A program made the position numbers and the translations under genes. From positions 1 to 54,430 of IMG/VR virus record IMGVR_UViG_3300020182_003422: DNA of 54,430 nucleotides; one strand, written 5' to 3'. Below the pieces are notes generated by a model. It saw nothing but the letters and a program-made list of their open reading frames with translations. It did no database searches and had not been told where the DNA came from. The stretch is from a virus. This document shows, one piece after another, positions 16,082 through 24,267 of the stretch; the stretch's first letter is position 1; every line of letters begins with the position of its first letter.

Positions 16082-16775
16082 ATTAGGAATAATTCAGCCA
16101 GGAAGAATAGGGGACATTATTATATGCCTGCCTATAGCAAAATATTATTTCGACAAAGGGTATGAGATAATATGGCCCATAGATAAAAAATACATTAATC
16201 ATTTTGTTAATCACATTAATTATGTTCGATTTATAGAGTCTCCATATCACATTCAAAGCTGTTATAATATATGCCTACAGTCTGGATGTAATAATATAAT
16301 TGATTTATCTTTTCGACTACCTGGTCCAGTCAATAATTTTAATAACACAAACTTTGAACTCGGTACTCTTCACTTCGATGAACTAAAATACGAAATAGCA
16401 AATGTACCGCTTGAAGAGAAATACAACCTATCAATAACAAGAAATAAAGACAAAGAAAATCAATTAGTAGAGGAATTAAAAATAAACAACGAAAAGTATT
16501 CAGTAATTCACACGCAAGGGTCAGACGGATACAGGGCATCTTTCGATAGAGATATATTTAAAAACAATCTGGTCATAGAGATATCCGAAATGACAGAAAG
16601 CGTTTTTGACTGGATTAAAGTTTTAGAGGGTTCAGAAAGTTTATGCATGATAGACAGCTGTTTTTCTAATTTATGCAATCAATTAAAATTAAAACAAAAG
16701 AAATATTTCGTTCACAGGCCGCCGCCCAATGTGCCGCCAGCCATAACAAGCGATTGGGTAATACATAATGAATAA
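16056..16775 (+). CDS. GT9-like (heptosyltransferase-type) glycosyltransferase, 239 aa
   Basis: The N-terminus KLGIIQPGRIGDIIICLPIAKYYFDKGYEI is typical of GT-B enzymes of the ADP-heptose:LPS heptosyltransferase type. The second half contains YSVIHTQGSDGYR and SLCMIDSCFSNLCNQL, positions where such enzymes bind the nucleotide sugar. It is only 239 residues, shorter than the usual 320-360, so it may be a reduced or specialised version. The ATG at 16056 or the one six bases later could be used; both overlap the previous gene. It sits in the sugar island between two GT-A enzymes. Confidence 0.7.
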   Translation: MYMRNNLRKLGIIQPGRIGDIIICLPIAKYYFDKGYEIIWPIDKKYINHFVNHINYVRFIESPYHIQSCYNICLQSGCNNIIDLSFRLPGPVNNFNNTNFELGTLHFDELKYEIANVPLEEKYNLSITRNKDKENQLVEELKINNEKYSVIHTQGSDGYRASFDRDIFKNNLVIEISEMTESVFDWIKVLEGSESLCMIDSCFSNLCNQLKLKQKKYFVHRPPPNVPPAITSDWVIHNE

Positions 16776-17547
16776 AGTCGCCTTCACAATCGTCCTAAAT
16801 GGCATGCCATTCATAAAGGATCAATACGAAATAATACCTAAAATATTTGATCATTGGTACATAATCGAAGGAGTTTCTAAAAATATTAATTGCACTAGAT
16901 GGTGCAATCCCGTAGCTAGAGAATACCACGAAAACAACCTTTCGGTCGATGGAACTCGGCAATTCCTGGACACAATCAACAAGGAGAAGAAAATAACAGT
17001 AATTCGGAAAAAAAACGGAGACGCATGGAACGGAAAAGTTGAAATGTGCAACAGCTTCATGCATTTTATTAAAGATTGCGTATTGATGCAGATTGACGTA
17101 GATGAATTCTGGAGCGAAAGCGTCCTGCTTGATATATTCAAATACTGTAAGGCACACAATAACTTTGACGCCATGCAGTTCAGGTGTAGTTTTTACCTAG
17201 GAAGTAATCTCGTGGTTAATGGGAAAAATTGCTATGGAGATATGGACTGGGACTGGTGGAGGCTCTGGATGATAGGCAAGCATAATAGTTTCATATCTCA
17301 TGAGCCGCCAAGAGTAAAAAATCAAGCGCTGGCAATTCACAAGAATAGTACTAGTAAAGCCGGATGGACTTTCGATCACTTTGCGTATAAATACAAACAC
17401 CAGTTGGAATTTAAAGAAAAATTCTATGGATACAAAGACGCAGTCAATCAGTGGGAGCGGCTAAACTCGCTCGAGAGCTATGAGAATGTGTTCGCCGAAA
17501 AATACCTAAAATGGATAAAGACAAGGTGCCCGATAAAGAAAATTTAA
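16768..17547 (+). CDS. GT-A glycosyltransferase, 259 aa
   Basis: The N-terminus KVAFTIVLNGMPFIKDQYEII and the phrase DCVLMQIDVDEFWSESVL, containing a DxD metal-binding motif (DVDEFW), identify a GT-A glycosyltransferase of the GT2/GT92-like kind. The DMDWDWWRLWMIGK and WTFDHFAYKYKHQLEFKEK segments are distinctive but not assigned to a named family. It has eight or so cysteines, fairly many for its size. It overlaps the upstream gene by 8 bases and the downstream one by 37. A role in glycan extension is inferred from its neighbours. Confidence 0.75.
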   Translation: MNKVAFTIVLNGMPFIKDQYEIIPKIFDHWYIIEGVSKNINCTRWCNPVAREYHENNLSVDGTRQFLDTINKEKKITVIRKKNGDAWNGKVEMCNSFMHFIKDCVLMQIDVDEFWSESVLLDIFKYCKAHNNFDAMQFRCSFYLGSNLVVNGKNCYGDMDWDWWRLWMIGKHNSFISHEPPRVKNQALAIHKNSTSKAGWTFDHFAYKYKHQLEFKEKFYGYKDAVNQWERLNSLESYENVFAEKYLKWIKTRCPIKKI

Positions 17548-18197
17548 GATTTGGAACGGACAGGGATGCCAGCGGCCTAGGTGACACATTATTACTTACC
17601 GCTGTATGCAAAAATCTACAGACCAAGCCTACCATCTTACTTCATCCAACTAAAGAGCGATTTAGTATTTTGTTTGACAAGATAGCTAACATTGAAATCA
17701 CAACAGAGTCGCTGCCTCTATCTAACATAGGCGGCGGACACTATGCCACCCAAAAGCTTAAAAACTTTTATAGCAACGCTCAAGCCTTTGACGTAAGACC
17801 CATAGTGCTTCACACATGCATACAATCTGAAATATGGGCAGACAATATTATACGTTCTCTCGACAAACCCCCCTTGATATGGCAGCCATACTGTTGTCCT
17901 ACCTGGCACAAGACGCGATCGATCCCTGAGCGCAAGCATCAGGGCATAACTGGCAAATATCAAGACCACTACTCGATATTAGATTTAAGCCGTGAGCCCT
18001 ATAAAAACATACCTCTTTCTAAATATATATGCCTGTTGCGCAAGTGTGGCATGTACGTCGGTTGTAACACCGGGGACATGCATCTTGCAATTGCGGTTGG
18101 ATGTAGCTGCGAAATACACGAGCCCCCCTCTTGCCGCTTTTTTCAGAGCGAAAAATGGAAATACTTCCACCCATCAGTAACATACAGGATAATCTAA
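17511..18197 (+). CDS. GT9-like glycosyltransferase, 228 aa
   Basis: RFGTDRDASGLGDTLLLTAVCKNLQTKPT near the start gives the G-x-G-D loop of GT-B heptosyltransferase-like enzymes. The C-terminal CGMYVGCNTGDMHLAIAVGCSCEIHEPP matches the region that holds the nucleotide sugar (commonly V(G/S)xDTGxxHLAAA). It is shorter than the family norm, as is the gene at 16056. Base composition is slightly more GC-rich than its neighbours around 17850-18100, which could mark a separate origin. It overlaps the upstream gene by 37 bases and is followed closely by a LicD-like gene. Confidence 0.72.
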   Translation: MDKDKVPDKENLRFGTDRDASGLGDTLLLTAVCKNLQTKPTILLHPTKERFSILFDKIANIEITTESLPLSNIGGGHYATQKLKNFYSNAQAFDVRPIVLHTCIQSEIWADNIIRSLDKPPLIWQPYCCPTWHKTRSIPERKHQGITGKYQDHYSILDLSREPYKNIPLSKYICLLRKCGMYVGCNTGDMHLAIAVGCSCEIHEPPSCRFFQSEKWKYFHPSVTYRII

Positions 18198-18198
18198 T

Positions 18199-18759
18199 AT
18201 GACAACTTACACCAAGGATACTTTTATCGAACTGCAAAGAAGAACCGGCTCAGGAACAGACCGCTTCCCCTTAAGCAAAGACATCCAAGCGGCTAAAAAT
18301 TTACTGCGAGACTGCGCCCAAATTTTAATCAGTAATAAAATTGAAACAATCCTATTATTTGGTAGCCTGCTAGGTTACTTTAGGGATAACGATTTAATTC
18401 CGCACGATGTAGATATGGACATTGGAGTTCTGAACGCTAATAACATTAAAAAAATCCGAAAACTGATAGAAGGGGGAAGCTTTAAAGAAAAAGGTATTCT
18501 AGCAATAAAAGACAGGGAATTTTCTTTATTCAGGGATGGGTTTTATGTTGATTTTTACTGTTTTAAAAAAGAGGGCTCTAAGTATTTCTCAACACTAGGG
18601 TACCCCCTTTACTTTCTTGAAGAAAAGAATTTCCCACTACAGAAAATAAATTTCTTAGGAATGGAATTTTCTACGGTTTTTAATATTAATGAATATATAG
18701 TAGATCGATATGGAACAGACTGGAAGAAACCCAAAAAAAATCATGGATCAAAATTCTGA
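18199..18759 (+). CDS. LicD-like nucleotidyl/phosphotransferase, 186 aa
   Basis: The diagnostic segment TILLFGSLLGYFRDNDLIPHDVDMDIGVL (about residues 51-80) matches the LicD signature GxLLGxxRxxxxIPxDxDxDig. In LicD proteins this metal site transfers phosphocholine or a related phospho-group onto surface glycans. DGFYVDFYCF and NINEYIVDRYGTDWKKP are also typical, the latter resembling the family's C-terminal Y-G-x-x-W-x-x-P. The gene starts one base after the preceding stop. With the neighbouring glycosyltransferases it suggests decoration of a polysaccharide with a charged group. Confidence 0.82.
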   Translation: MTTYTKDTFIELQRRTGSGTDRFPLSKDIQAAKNLLRDCAQILISNKIETILLFGSLLGYFRDNDLIPHDVDMDIGVLNANNIKKIRKLIEGGSFKEKGILAIKDREFSLFRDGFYVDFYCFKKEGSKYFSTLGYPLYFLEEKNFPLQKINFLGMEFSTVFNINEYIVDRYGTDWKKPKKNHGSKF

Positions 18760-19306
18760 AAACTCAAAATACTGGACAGACTTTTATTCGAGTCAGTCAG
18801 TCACTCCAAACCCCTCCCCCTTTGCCGCCTCATGCTTGCCATATATAAAAGAAGGCTCGACGCTAATAGACGTTGGATGCGGAAACGGAAGGGACTCGTC
18901 TTTTTTTGCAAGGTCCGGAATTAACGTCCTATCTATAGATCAATCCTTCCCGCAAGAACTTTTCGCAACAAACTGCTTTTTCTTAAATAGCGATGTGGAT
19001 AACATGCCAAATATAAAATGCGATTATATTTATGCTAGATTCTTCATTCATGCCATCCCCCTGGATAAAGAAATCAAATTTTTAAGCTTCATCAAGAATA
19101 ATTGCAAACATTTCTTTATTGAAGCGAGGTCAGATAAAAGTAAATTCAATGGAAATCACTACAGGCGCTTCATTAACTTAGAAAAATTAAAATCTAGACT
19201 AGATGCGCAAAACTTTAACTATACAGTAGAGGAGTCAAGAAACTTAGCTAAGACTGACACAGAAAACCCTGTCATAATAAGAGTCTACGGAAACGTTAAT
19301 GATTAA
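18743..19306 (+). CDS. SAM-dependent methyltransferase, 187 aa
   Basis: The start is set at ATG 18743 (MDQNSENSKYWTDFYS), which gives a tidy 17-base overlap with the LicD-like gene and the usual xxxYWxxFY opening. Motif I is LIDVGCGNGRDSSFFA, with the acidic residue at the end of strand 2 in VLSIDQS. The FLNSDVDNMPNIKCDYIYARFFIHAIP segment gives motifs II and III. The protein is a class I methyltransferase of the small-molecule type. Within the sugar island it probably methylates a sugar or nucleotide sugar. The acceptor is not identifiable. Confidence 0.8.
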   Translation: MDQNSENSKYWTDFYSSQSVTPNPSPFAASCLPYIKEGSTLIDVGCGNGRDSSFFARSGINVLSIDQSFPQELFATNCFFLNSDVDNMPNIKCDYIYARFFIHAIPLDKEIKFLSFIKNNCKHFFIEARSDKSKFNGNHYRRFINLEKLKSRLDAQNFNYTVEESRNLAKTDTENPVIIRVYGNVND

Positions 19307-19643
19307 GATAAGTGTAGACGAAGGATATGCATTTGATTATTTATCAATCCTGGAAATTAAGTCAAGAAAGATAAAACAAAACAAAACGCTATCTTCCTTC
19401 AAAGAATGTAAAAAATTAATCAGCTCGCAGTTAAGCGGCGAATTGTTTAGTAAAATTTACAGCTCCAATGAATACTCTGCGTGCCTAAAGGCTAATCAAG
19501 AAACATTTAATGCTGTAGAAAGAGCGAGGTACGGAAAAATATCCTCCAAGGAAGTAGACGACCTAAACATGAAAAGGTATGCAGCGAAATCCAACCTGCA
19601 GAAAAAATTCTTTAATAATAAATTATCTGAGAGTAAGACATAG
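19299..19643 (+). CDS. DUF6165-like protein, 114 aa
   Basis: The opening MIKISVDEGYAFDYLSILEIKSRKI resembles the conserved start of DUF6165 proteins (VSxGELIDKLTILEIK...), which occur among glycosyltransferase and LPS genes in bacteria and phages. The rest is helical (LQKKFFNNKLSESKT at the end) and includes the AVERARYGKISSKEVDDLNMKRYAAKS region. The function is unknown. The gene overlaps the methyltransferase by 8 bases, so it belongs to the sugar operon. The family call is from memory of the motif and is moderate. Confidence 0.6.
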   Translation: MIKISVDEGYAFDYLSILEIKSRKIKQNKTLSSFKECKKLISSQLSGELFSKIYSSNEYSACLKANQETFNAVERARYGKISSKEVDDLNMKRYAAKSNLQKKFFNNKLSESKT

Positions 19644-19680
19644 AACTATAAATCTTTTCTTTTTTCTTTAATATTACGTA

Positions 19681-20712
19681 ATGAAAAAAATAATAGTAAC
19701 AGGAGTCACTGGTCAAGACGGAAGCCACATGGTCGATTATTTATTAAAGAATACCGATTATAAAATATACGGAACAGCTCGAAGATTAAGCGTTAAGAAT
19801 CACGAAAACATATTGCATCTAGAGGATGAGCCTCGATTTGAGTTAATCAGTATGGACTTAAATGATGCTCATAGTATTCGTGATGTAGTAATCGACATCC
19901 AGCCAGACTTTTTTATAAATTTCGCCGCACAGTCTTTTGTGGCTGGAAGCTGGGATTTTCCGATTCAAACTTGGGACACCGATGCAAATGCAGTGCTTCA
20001 CATTCTTGAATCAATTCGCCGATTTGCCCCGCAATGCAGATTCTATAACGCCGGATCTTCCGAGGAATTTGGAGATGTGGTCTTTAGTCCGCAAAACGAA
20101 AATCACCCACTTAGACCTCAATCTCCTTATGGGGCCGCAAAATGTGGAGCTAGGCACATCGTAAGGGTATATAGAGAATCTTATAATTTATATGCAATAC
20201 AAGGGTGGTTATTCAATCACGAAGGAAGTAGAAGGGGGCTTGATTTCGTAACTCGAAAAATAACGCACACAGTAGCAAGAATAAAAACAGCCATAGAGAA
20301 AGGTAAAAAAGTTCCAACCCTGAAACTTGGAAACATAGAAGCAAAGAGAGACTGGAGCGACGCAGAAGATTTTATGGACGGAGTTTGGCTAATGCTTAAT
20401 CAAGAAAAACCAAAAAACTATGTTCTCGGAAGTGGAGAAATGCACACTGTTAGAGAATTCATGGAAGAAGCCTTAAAGTGCGCTGGTATAGAATTTAAAC
20501 CCTCAGGAAAAGAAGAGGATGAAAAATATCACACAAAAGACGGACTGTTGATTTTTGAAGTTGATCAAAAGTTTTATAGGCCGGCAGAAGTTCACGAACT
20601 ATGCGGAGACCCATCTCTTGCGGAGAAAGAGTTGGGTTGGGCAAGACAAACCGACTTCCAAGGCTTGGTCAAGAAAATGTACAAAAGCGATTATATTGCA
20701 CTAAGCAAATGA
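19681..20712 (+). CDS. gmd: GDP-mannose 4,6-dehydratase, 343 aa
   Basis: Converts GDP-D-mannose to GDP-4-keto-6-deoxymannose. The NAD(P)-binding loop is IVTGVTGQDGSHMVDYLL (residues 4-21). The catalytic set is SSEEFGD (the family's T/S-S-E-x-x-G) and SPYGAAKCGA, giving the YxxxK pair. NHEGSRRGLDFVTRKIT is the strongly conserved Gmd substrate loop (NHESPRRGxxFVTRKI), followed by LGNIEAKRDWSDAEDFMDGVWLML, another hallmark. Length is close to the 340-370 of the family. Its TGA overlaps the ATG of the next gene, GDP-fucose synthase, so the two consecutive steps of GDP-L-fucose synthesis are coupled. Confidence 0.95.
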   Translation: MKKIIVTGVTGQDGSHMVDYLLKNTDYKIYGTARRLSVKNHENILHLEDEPRFELISMDLNDAHSIRDVVIDIQPDFFINFAAQSFVAGSWDFPIQTWDTDANAVLHILESIRRFAPQCRFYNAGSSEEFGDVVFSPQNENHPLRPQSPYGAAKCGARHIVRVYRESYNLYAIQGWLFNHEGSRRGLDFVTRKITHTVARIKTAIEKGKKVPTLKLGNIEAKRDWSDAEDFMDGVWLMLNQEKPKNYVLGSGEMHTVREFMEEALKCAGIEFKPSGKEEDEKYHTKDGLLIFEVDQKFYRPAEVHELCGDPSLAEKELGWARQTDFQGLVKKMYKSDYIALSK

Positions 20713-21665
20713 AATCGAATAAAATTTTCGTCGCAGGACACAACGGAATGGTTGGCTCGGCCGTCTTAAATAAATTAAAAAGCGAAGGCTTCAATAATAT
20801 CATCACAAAAACTCGAAGAGAATTGGATCTAACAAAACAAACTGAAGTCAATAAGATGTTCGGGAAAGAGAGGCCTGAAATGGTTGTTATTTGCGCAGCT
20901 AAGGTGGGAGGCATATTAGCAAACAGCACTAAAAAAGCCGACTTTATATATCAAAATTTGCAAATAGCAACAAACTTAATCCACGCTTCGCACATTTACA
21001 ATGTTAAAAAAATGATAAACCTTGGAAGCTCTTGTATTTATCCTCGAGATGCAGAAATACCCATTAAAGAAGAGAGCTTATTAACGGGCGCATTAGAAAA
21101 AACAAATGAGCCATATGCAATAGCTAAAATAGCAGCTATAAAACTATGCGAAAGCCTTTACGAACAATACGATAATAATTTCTATTCGATAATGCCGTGT
21201 AATATGTACGGGCCGAGAGATAATTTTGACCTAAAAAGCTCCCATGTCTTACCTGCATTAATTCGCAAGGTTCACGAAGCGAAAGAAAGCGGCGCAGATA
21301 GCATTGAGGTCTGGGGGTCGGGCAAAGCATTAAGGGAATTTCTTTATGTCGAGGATCTCGCCGAAGCAATATCTTTTTGTTTAAAAAATGTGAATGCCTC
21401 AGATATTTACAAACAAGAGATATCTCACCTCAATTGCGGATCCAATAAAGAAATTTCCATACTTGAATTAACATCTTTAATTAAAAACATCATTGCATAT
21501 AAAGGAGATATTACATTCGACAACTCAAAACCCGACGGAACATATAGAAAAAAAATGAACAATGCTCGAATTTCAAAAATAGGATTCAACCCGAGAACCT
21601 CCCTAGAAGAAGGGTTGCGAAGAACATATAATTGGTATATAGAAAACAAACAAAAAATTGTGTAA
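20709..21665 (+). CDS. fcl: GDP-L-fucose synthase, 318 aa
   Basis: Epimerises and reduces the Gmd product to GDP-L-fucose. The start ATG 20709 overlaps the gmd stop as ATGA; a longer in-frame upstream extension would run back through gmd and is rejected. FVAGHNGMVGSAVLNKL is the NADP-binding loop. AAKVGGILANSTKKADFIYQNLQIATNLI, LGSSCIYPRDAEIPIKEE and NEPYAIAKIAAIKLCE (catalytic Tyr and Lys) are classic Fcl/WcaG motifs. GPRDNFDLKSSHVLPALIRK and WGSGKALREFLYVEDLA complete the match. The phage therefore encodes both enzymes for an activated deoxysugar next to several transferases. Confidence 0.95.
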   Translation: MKSNKIFVAGHNGMVGSAVLNKLKSEGFNNIITKTRRELDLTKQTEVNKMFGKERPEMVVICAAKVGGILANSTKKADFIYQNLQIATNLIHASHIYNVKKMINLGSSCIYPRDAEIPIKEESLLTGALEKTNEPYAIAKIAAIKLCESLYEQYDNNFYSIMPCNMYGPRDNFDLKSSHVLPALIRKVHEAKESGADSIEVWGSGKALREFLYVEDLAEAISFCLKNVNASDIYKQEISHLNCGSNKEISILELTSLIKNIIAYKGDITFDNSKPDGTYRKKMNNARISKIGFNPRTSLEEGLRRTYNWYIENKQKIV

Positions 21666-21675
21666 TACAATACTT

Positions 21676-22746
21676 ATGAACAACGAACATTTCCCAAATA
21701 GAATTCTTGAAGCTCTTCAAGAAAAAGTAAAAGCTCACAACGCAAAGTGCGCAAGCAAAATAACTCTATCTCAATTACAAAAGGTTTATCGGCGCGGAGC
21801 AACTGCGTTTGCGCAATTCGGCAAACCTGGAAAAGCTCGAGGTCAATGGGCAATCGCTAGAGTAAATATGTTCTTAAAAATGGTACAAGGCTTTCGAGTT
21901 AAAGACTCCTACAGAAAAGCTGACCAAGATATTTCAGACGCTGGAGTTTTAATCGACGATGGAGTTAGGGACGAAAATTTCTTTTCTGAAGAGAACTTGA
22001 TAGAGGCTAGTATAGAAATAAAACAAAACCAACTGCAAGAAGATCCATCTTTCACCTCAGAAATGTGGGCCACAATCTTTATCGATGTCGACGAACTAGG
22101 TTTTGAAGAGTACATAAACGAAGAAGCGTGGGCTGCGGAAAAAAACAAAGGAAAAAAATTAAACAAACCCTTCAGGACATCTAAAGGTCCAAAGAAATTT
22201 TCTGTTTACGTTAAAAACGAAAAAGGTAATGTAGTAAAAGTTAACTTTGGAGACCCAAATATGGAAATAAAACGGGATAATCCCGCCCGAAGAAAAAGTT
22301 TCAGAGCTAGGCATAACTGCGAGAATCCAGGCCCTAAAACAAAAGCTAGATACTGGAGTTGCAAAATGTGGAGCAAAAAGAGCGTCACAAACATGACCAA
22401 AGCAGAAGAGGCAGAAGACCTAGAGGAGTCAGAAGAGGTTGAAGAGCAAATTCTCGAAGAAGAATCCGAAGCAAAAAAAGGCCTTTGGGAAAACATCAGA
22501 GACAAGAAAAAAAGAATGGGCAAAAAATATAAAGCCGCAAAGCCTGGAGATAAAGATCGCCCAAGCAAAGAGGCATGGAAAAAAGCTCAATCTAAAAAAA
22601 TGAAAAAAGATTACGCAGCGGAAGATGAATTTAAGCCTCATATGATGTATGACCCAAAAACAGGAAAAGCTTATAAAGCTAAAACCATGGAAGACCATTT
22701 AAAAATGAAGAAAATGGGATATACTCACGAGAAACCTAAAGCTTAA
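21676..22746 (+). CDS. Multidomain phage protein with DUF5824-like N-terminus, 356 aa
   Basis: ATG 21676 follows the fcl stop by 10 bases; an upstream TTG is less likely. Three modules can be seen. Residues about 15-65 (KITLSQLQKVYRRGATAFA, ARGQWAIARVNMFLKMVQG) resemble DUF5824. Residues about 175-240 hold VKVNFGDPNMEIKRDNPARRK and the Cys/Trp-rich SFRARHNCENPGPK, RYWSCKMW. The last 100 residues are an acidic stretch (EEAEDLEESEEVEEQI), then KKGLWENIRDKKKRMG and a basic tail. From memory, these modules appear, shuffled, as extensions of head and portal proteins in large marine phages. The cysteines and His could bind zinc. The role is unknown. A terminator follows the gene, ending the long operon. 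Confidence 0.75.
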   Translation: MNNEHFPNRILEALQEKVKAHNAKCASKITLSQLQKVYRRGATAFAQFGKPGKARGQWAIARVNMFLKMVQGFRVKDSYRKADQDISDAGVLIDDGVRDENFFSEENLIEASIEIKQNQLQEDPSFTSEMWATIFIDVDELGFEEYINEEAWAAEKNKGKKLNKPFRTSKGPKKFSVYVKNEKGNVVKVNFGDPNMEIKRDNPARRKSFRARHNCENPGPKTKARYWSCKMWSKKSVTNMTKAEEAEDLEESEEVEEQILEEESEAKKGLWENIRDKKKRMGKKYKAAKPGDKDRPSKEAWKKAQSKKMKKDYAAEDEFKPHMMYDPKTGKAYKAKTMEDHLKMKKMGYTHEKPKA

Positions 22747-22770
22747 AACTCCAACAACTTAAAACCTAAA

Positions 22771-22800
22771 GCCTCGCTAGTTCCTAGCGGGGCTTTTTTT
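22771..22800 (+). terminator. Rho-independent terminator after the sugar operon
   Basis: GCCTCGCTAG and CTAGCGGGGC form a 10-bp stem (one wobble pair) around a TTC loop, followed by seven T. It lies 25 bases after the stop of the 356-aa gene. Confidence 0.9.
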
Positions 22801-22817
22801 GGCACGATTATAGCAAA

Positions 22818-22855
22818 TATAATATTGTAAACTCAATAACGCAGTCGTTATTGAG
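22818..22855 (+). promoter_or_regulatory. hsp20 leader: -10 box and perfect 10-bp hairpin
   Basis: TATAAT lies at 22818-22823 without a convincing -35 box. From 22832 the sequence CTCAATAACG-CAGT-CGTTATTGAG forms a perfect 10-bp inverted repeat with a 4-base loop and no T run. If the promoter is real, the hairpin would sit at the very 5' end of the transcript. It could be a stabilising or thermosensing leader, or an operator for a repressor. Confidence 0.5.
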
Positions 22856-22903
22856 ACAAATTTACACATTACATACAAACAACAATCAAAACAAGGAGAC
22901 AAT

Positions 22904-23299
22904 ATGTCATACTATATCAAAAACAATAATTCTTTACATTCTTTCTTAGATTCCATATTAGACGATTTATACTATGAAGATTTAAAACCTCAAAGAAAAT
23001 CTAACATTATAAAAGAAGAAGGCTTCGTAACTATACAAATCGAAGCGGTAGGATTAAATAAAAAAGATATCGATATACAAACAAAAGAAAATATACTACA
23101 TGTATCATACGAGAATAAAATAAAAGATGATACCAAATACTCACAACAACAAATATCCTTCGATTCATTCGAAAATAAATATAAACTGCAAAGCGATATG
23201 GATTCAAAAAATATATCCGCAACAATGAATAATGGATTATTGAATATAAAAATCCCTAATATTAAAAATAAAACAAGCTCAAGAATAAAAATAACTTGA
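22904..23299 (+). CDS. Small heat-shock protein Hsp20, 131 aa
   Basis: An alpha-crystallin-type holdase. The core domain spans roughly residues 38-130: FVTIQIEAVGLNKKDIDIQTKENILHV, then SFENKYKLQSDMDSKNISATMNNGLLNIKIP, which has the A-x-x-x-N-G-L-L/I-x-I motif characteristic of the family. The N-terminus (SLHSFLDSILDDLYYED) is short. A clear AAGGAG site lies 6 bases before the ATG, unlike most operon-leading genes here. Hsp20 genes are common in large T4-like marine phages, and the role in infection is uncertain, probably scaffold or capsid protein folding. It has its own leader, with the -10 box and hairpin at 22818-22855. Confidence 0.9.
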   Translation: MSYYIKNNNSLHSFLDSILDDLYYEDLKPQRKSNIIKEEGFVTIQIEAVGLNKKDIDIQTKENILHVSYENKIKDDTKYSQQQISFDSFENKYKLQSDMDSKNISATMNNGLLNIKIPNIKNKTSSRIKIT

Positions 23300-23324
23300 C
23301 ATTTGCATAAAAATGCTTTACTAT
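23296..23324 (+). promoter_or_regulatory. Promoter of the outer-membrane protein cassette
   Basis: TTGACA (23296-23301), a 17-base spacer containing a GCAT-ATGC dyad, and TACTAT (23319-23324). The -35 overlaps the end of hsp20. The predicted transcript would have about a 10-base leader before ATG 23341. Confidence 0.75.
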
Positions 23325-23340
23325 AGTGCTCTTTAATATT

Positions 23341-23994
23341 ATGAAGAAAACAAAATTAATTATTACCGCCCTTTTAGGGTTTTTTATTAACGCCGCATCA
23401 GCAGAAACTTATTCTCTAGGCACAAAATACGCTTCCGATTATTTCTTTCGAGGTTCGCTAATGACCCAAGAGTCTATTCAGGCAGATCTGGGAGTAAGTG
23501 GAAAAGTTTTTGGCTTGGATTATTCCGCGAATGCATTTACAAATCAATCGGTAGAATCGGGAGTAGATACTTATATTCTTAACGGAGGGGTATCGAGAAG
23601 CTTTTTTGGAGATCTGCTTGGGGCGTATGCAGGAATTGGTCACATAGAAAATGTTTCAGGAGAAGCTTTAATGGAGGTAAACGTTCGACTAAGCGTTGAC
23701 ACTCTATTATCTCCAACCGTTTCTTTTTTCAGGAATTTGAACGAGTCCCTGTATACCTCAGAGTTATCGCTATCTCATGACCTTGATCTAGATTTCGCCT
23801 CACTGGGCATTCTAGGTTCTGTTGGAATATCTGACCTAACAAACTCAAACAGCGAAACCTATCATTCATTAGGGGTGAACGCTTCAAAATCCATTGGAGA
23901 AAAATCTGAAATCTGCCTGGGAATTGAAAGAGCTGACTCGGATTTAATTGAGGCGGAATATATTTTCGCACTAGGTGTTTCAACACAATTCTAA
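23341..23994 (+). CDS. Outer-membrane beta-barrel, TorF/Gcw_chp-like, 217 aa
   Basis: The start ATG 23341 gives a clean Sec signal peptide (MKKTKLIITALLGFFINAASA, cut after ASA). A GTG at 23326 would add five residues and overlap the promoter, so it is not chosen. The mature protein begins ETYSLGTKYASDYFFRGSLMTQ, close to the SDYxFRG signature of the TorF/Gcw_chp putative porin family. The rest is alternating beta strands ending in a C-terminal aromatic, VSTQF, as expected for outer-membrane insertion. It has its own promoter and shares a terminator with the following membrane gene. In a phage this could alter host permeability or block a receptor. Family assignment is moderately firm, role is inference. 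Confidence 0.72.
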   Translation: MKKTKLIITALLGFFINAASAETYSLGTKYASDYFFRGSLMTQESIQADLGVSGKVFGLDYSANAFTNQSVESGVDTYILNGGVSRSFFGDLLGAYAGIGHIENVSGEALMEVNVRLSVDTLLSPTVSFFRNLNESLYTSELSLSHDLDLDFASLGILGSVGISDLTNSNSETYHSLGVNASKSIGEKSEICLGIERADSDLIEAEYIFALGVSTQF

Positions 23995-24002
23995 AATAAA
24001 TT

Positions 24003-24242
24003 ATGAAAAATACAATCGATACGATTAAATCATATGCAGGAGGCGTTACAAGCGTTCTTTTGTCAATAATCGGCCTCTTGGTCGTAGCTCAAGTCGTCTT
24101 TGGCGAAGGAGCTCCTATTAACGTAATCGGCAACCTTCAGGACGTCGTAACTGGATTTGTCGGGCAAGGCGCCTCCTTAGCGGGAATCATTACCTTGTTG
24201 CTATTGGTCGCTTTATTGAGGCCAAGCCCAGATAAAGGCTAG
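24003..24242 (+). CDS. Small membrane protein with two TM segments, 79 aa
   Basis: Two hydrophobic helices are evident: about residues 15-33 (GVTSVLLSIIGLLVVAQVVF) and 52-71 (GQGASLAGIITLLLLVALL). The loop between holds GEGAPINVIGNLQDVVTGFV, and the ends are charged and short. This size and topology fit holins and other small phage membrane proteins, but no family is recognised. It lies 8 bases after the outer-membrane barrel gene and just before a strong terminator. The two genes therefore form a compact transcription unit aimed at the envelope. A holin role is possible, but its location away from late genes argues against it. Confidence 0.7.
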   Translation: MKNTIDTIKSYAGGVTSVLLSIIGLLVVAQVVFGEGAPINVIGNLQDVVTGFVGQGASLAGIITLLLLVALLRPSPDKG

Positions 24243-24267
24243 TAGATAATCTACCCCAAACACAATC

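Noticed and set aside
20601-20708. Upstream extension of GDP-fucose synthase
   Set aside because: It overlaps gmd extensively, the Rossmann motif begins after ATG 20709, and the ATGA overlap is the usual spacing here.
23326-23340. GTG start for the outer-membrane barrel
   Set aside because: Adds five residues in front of a clean signal peptide, overlaps the promoter and would begin upstream of the predicted transcript start.
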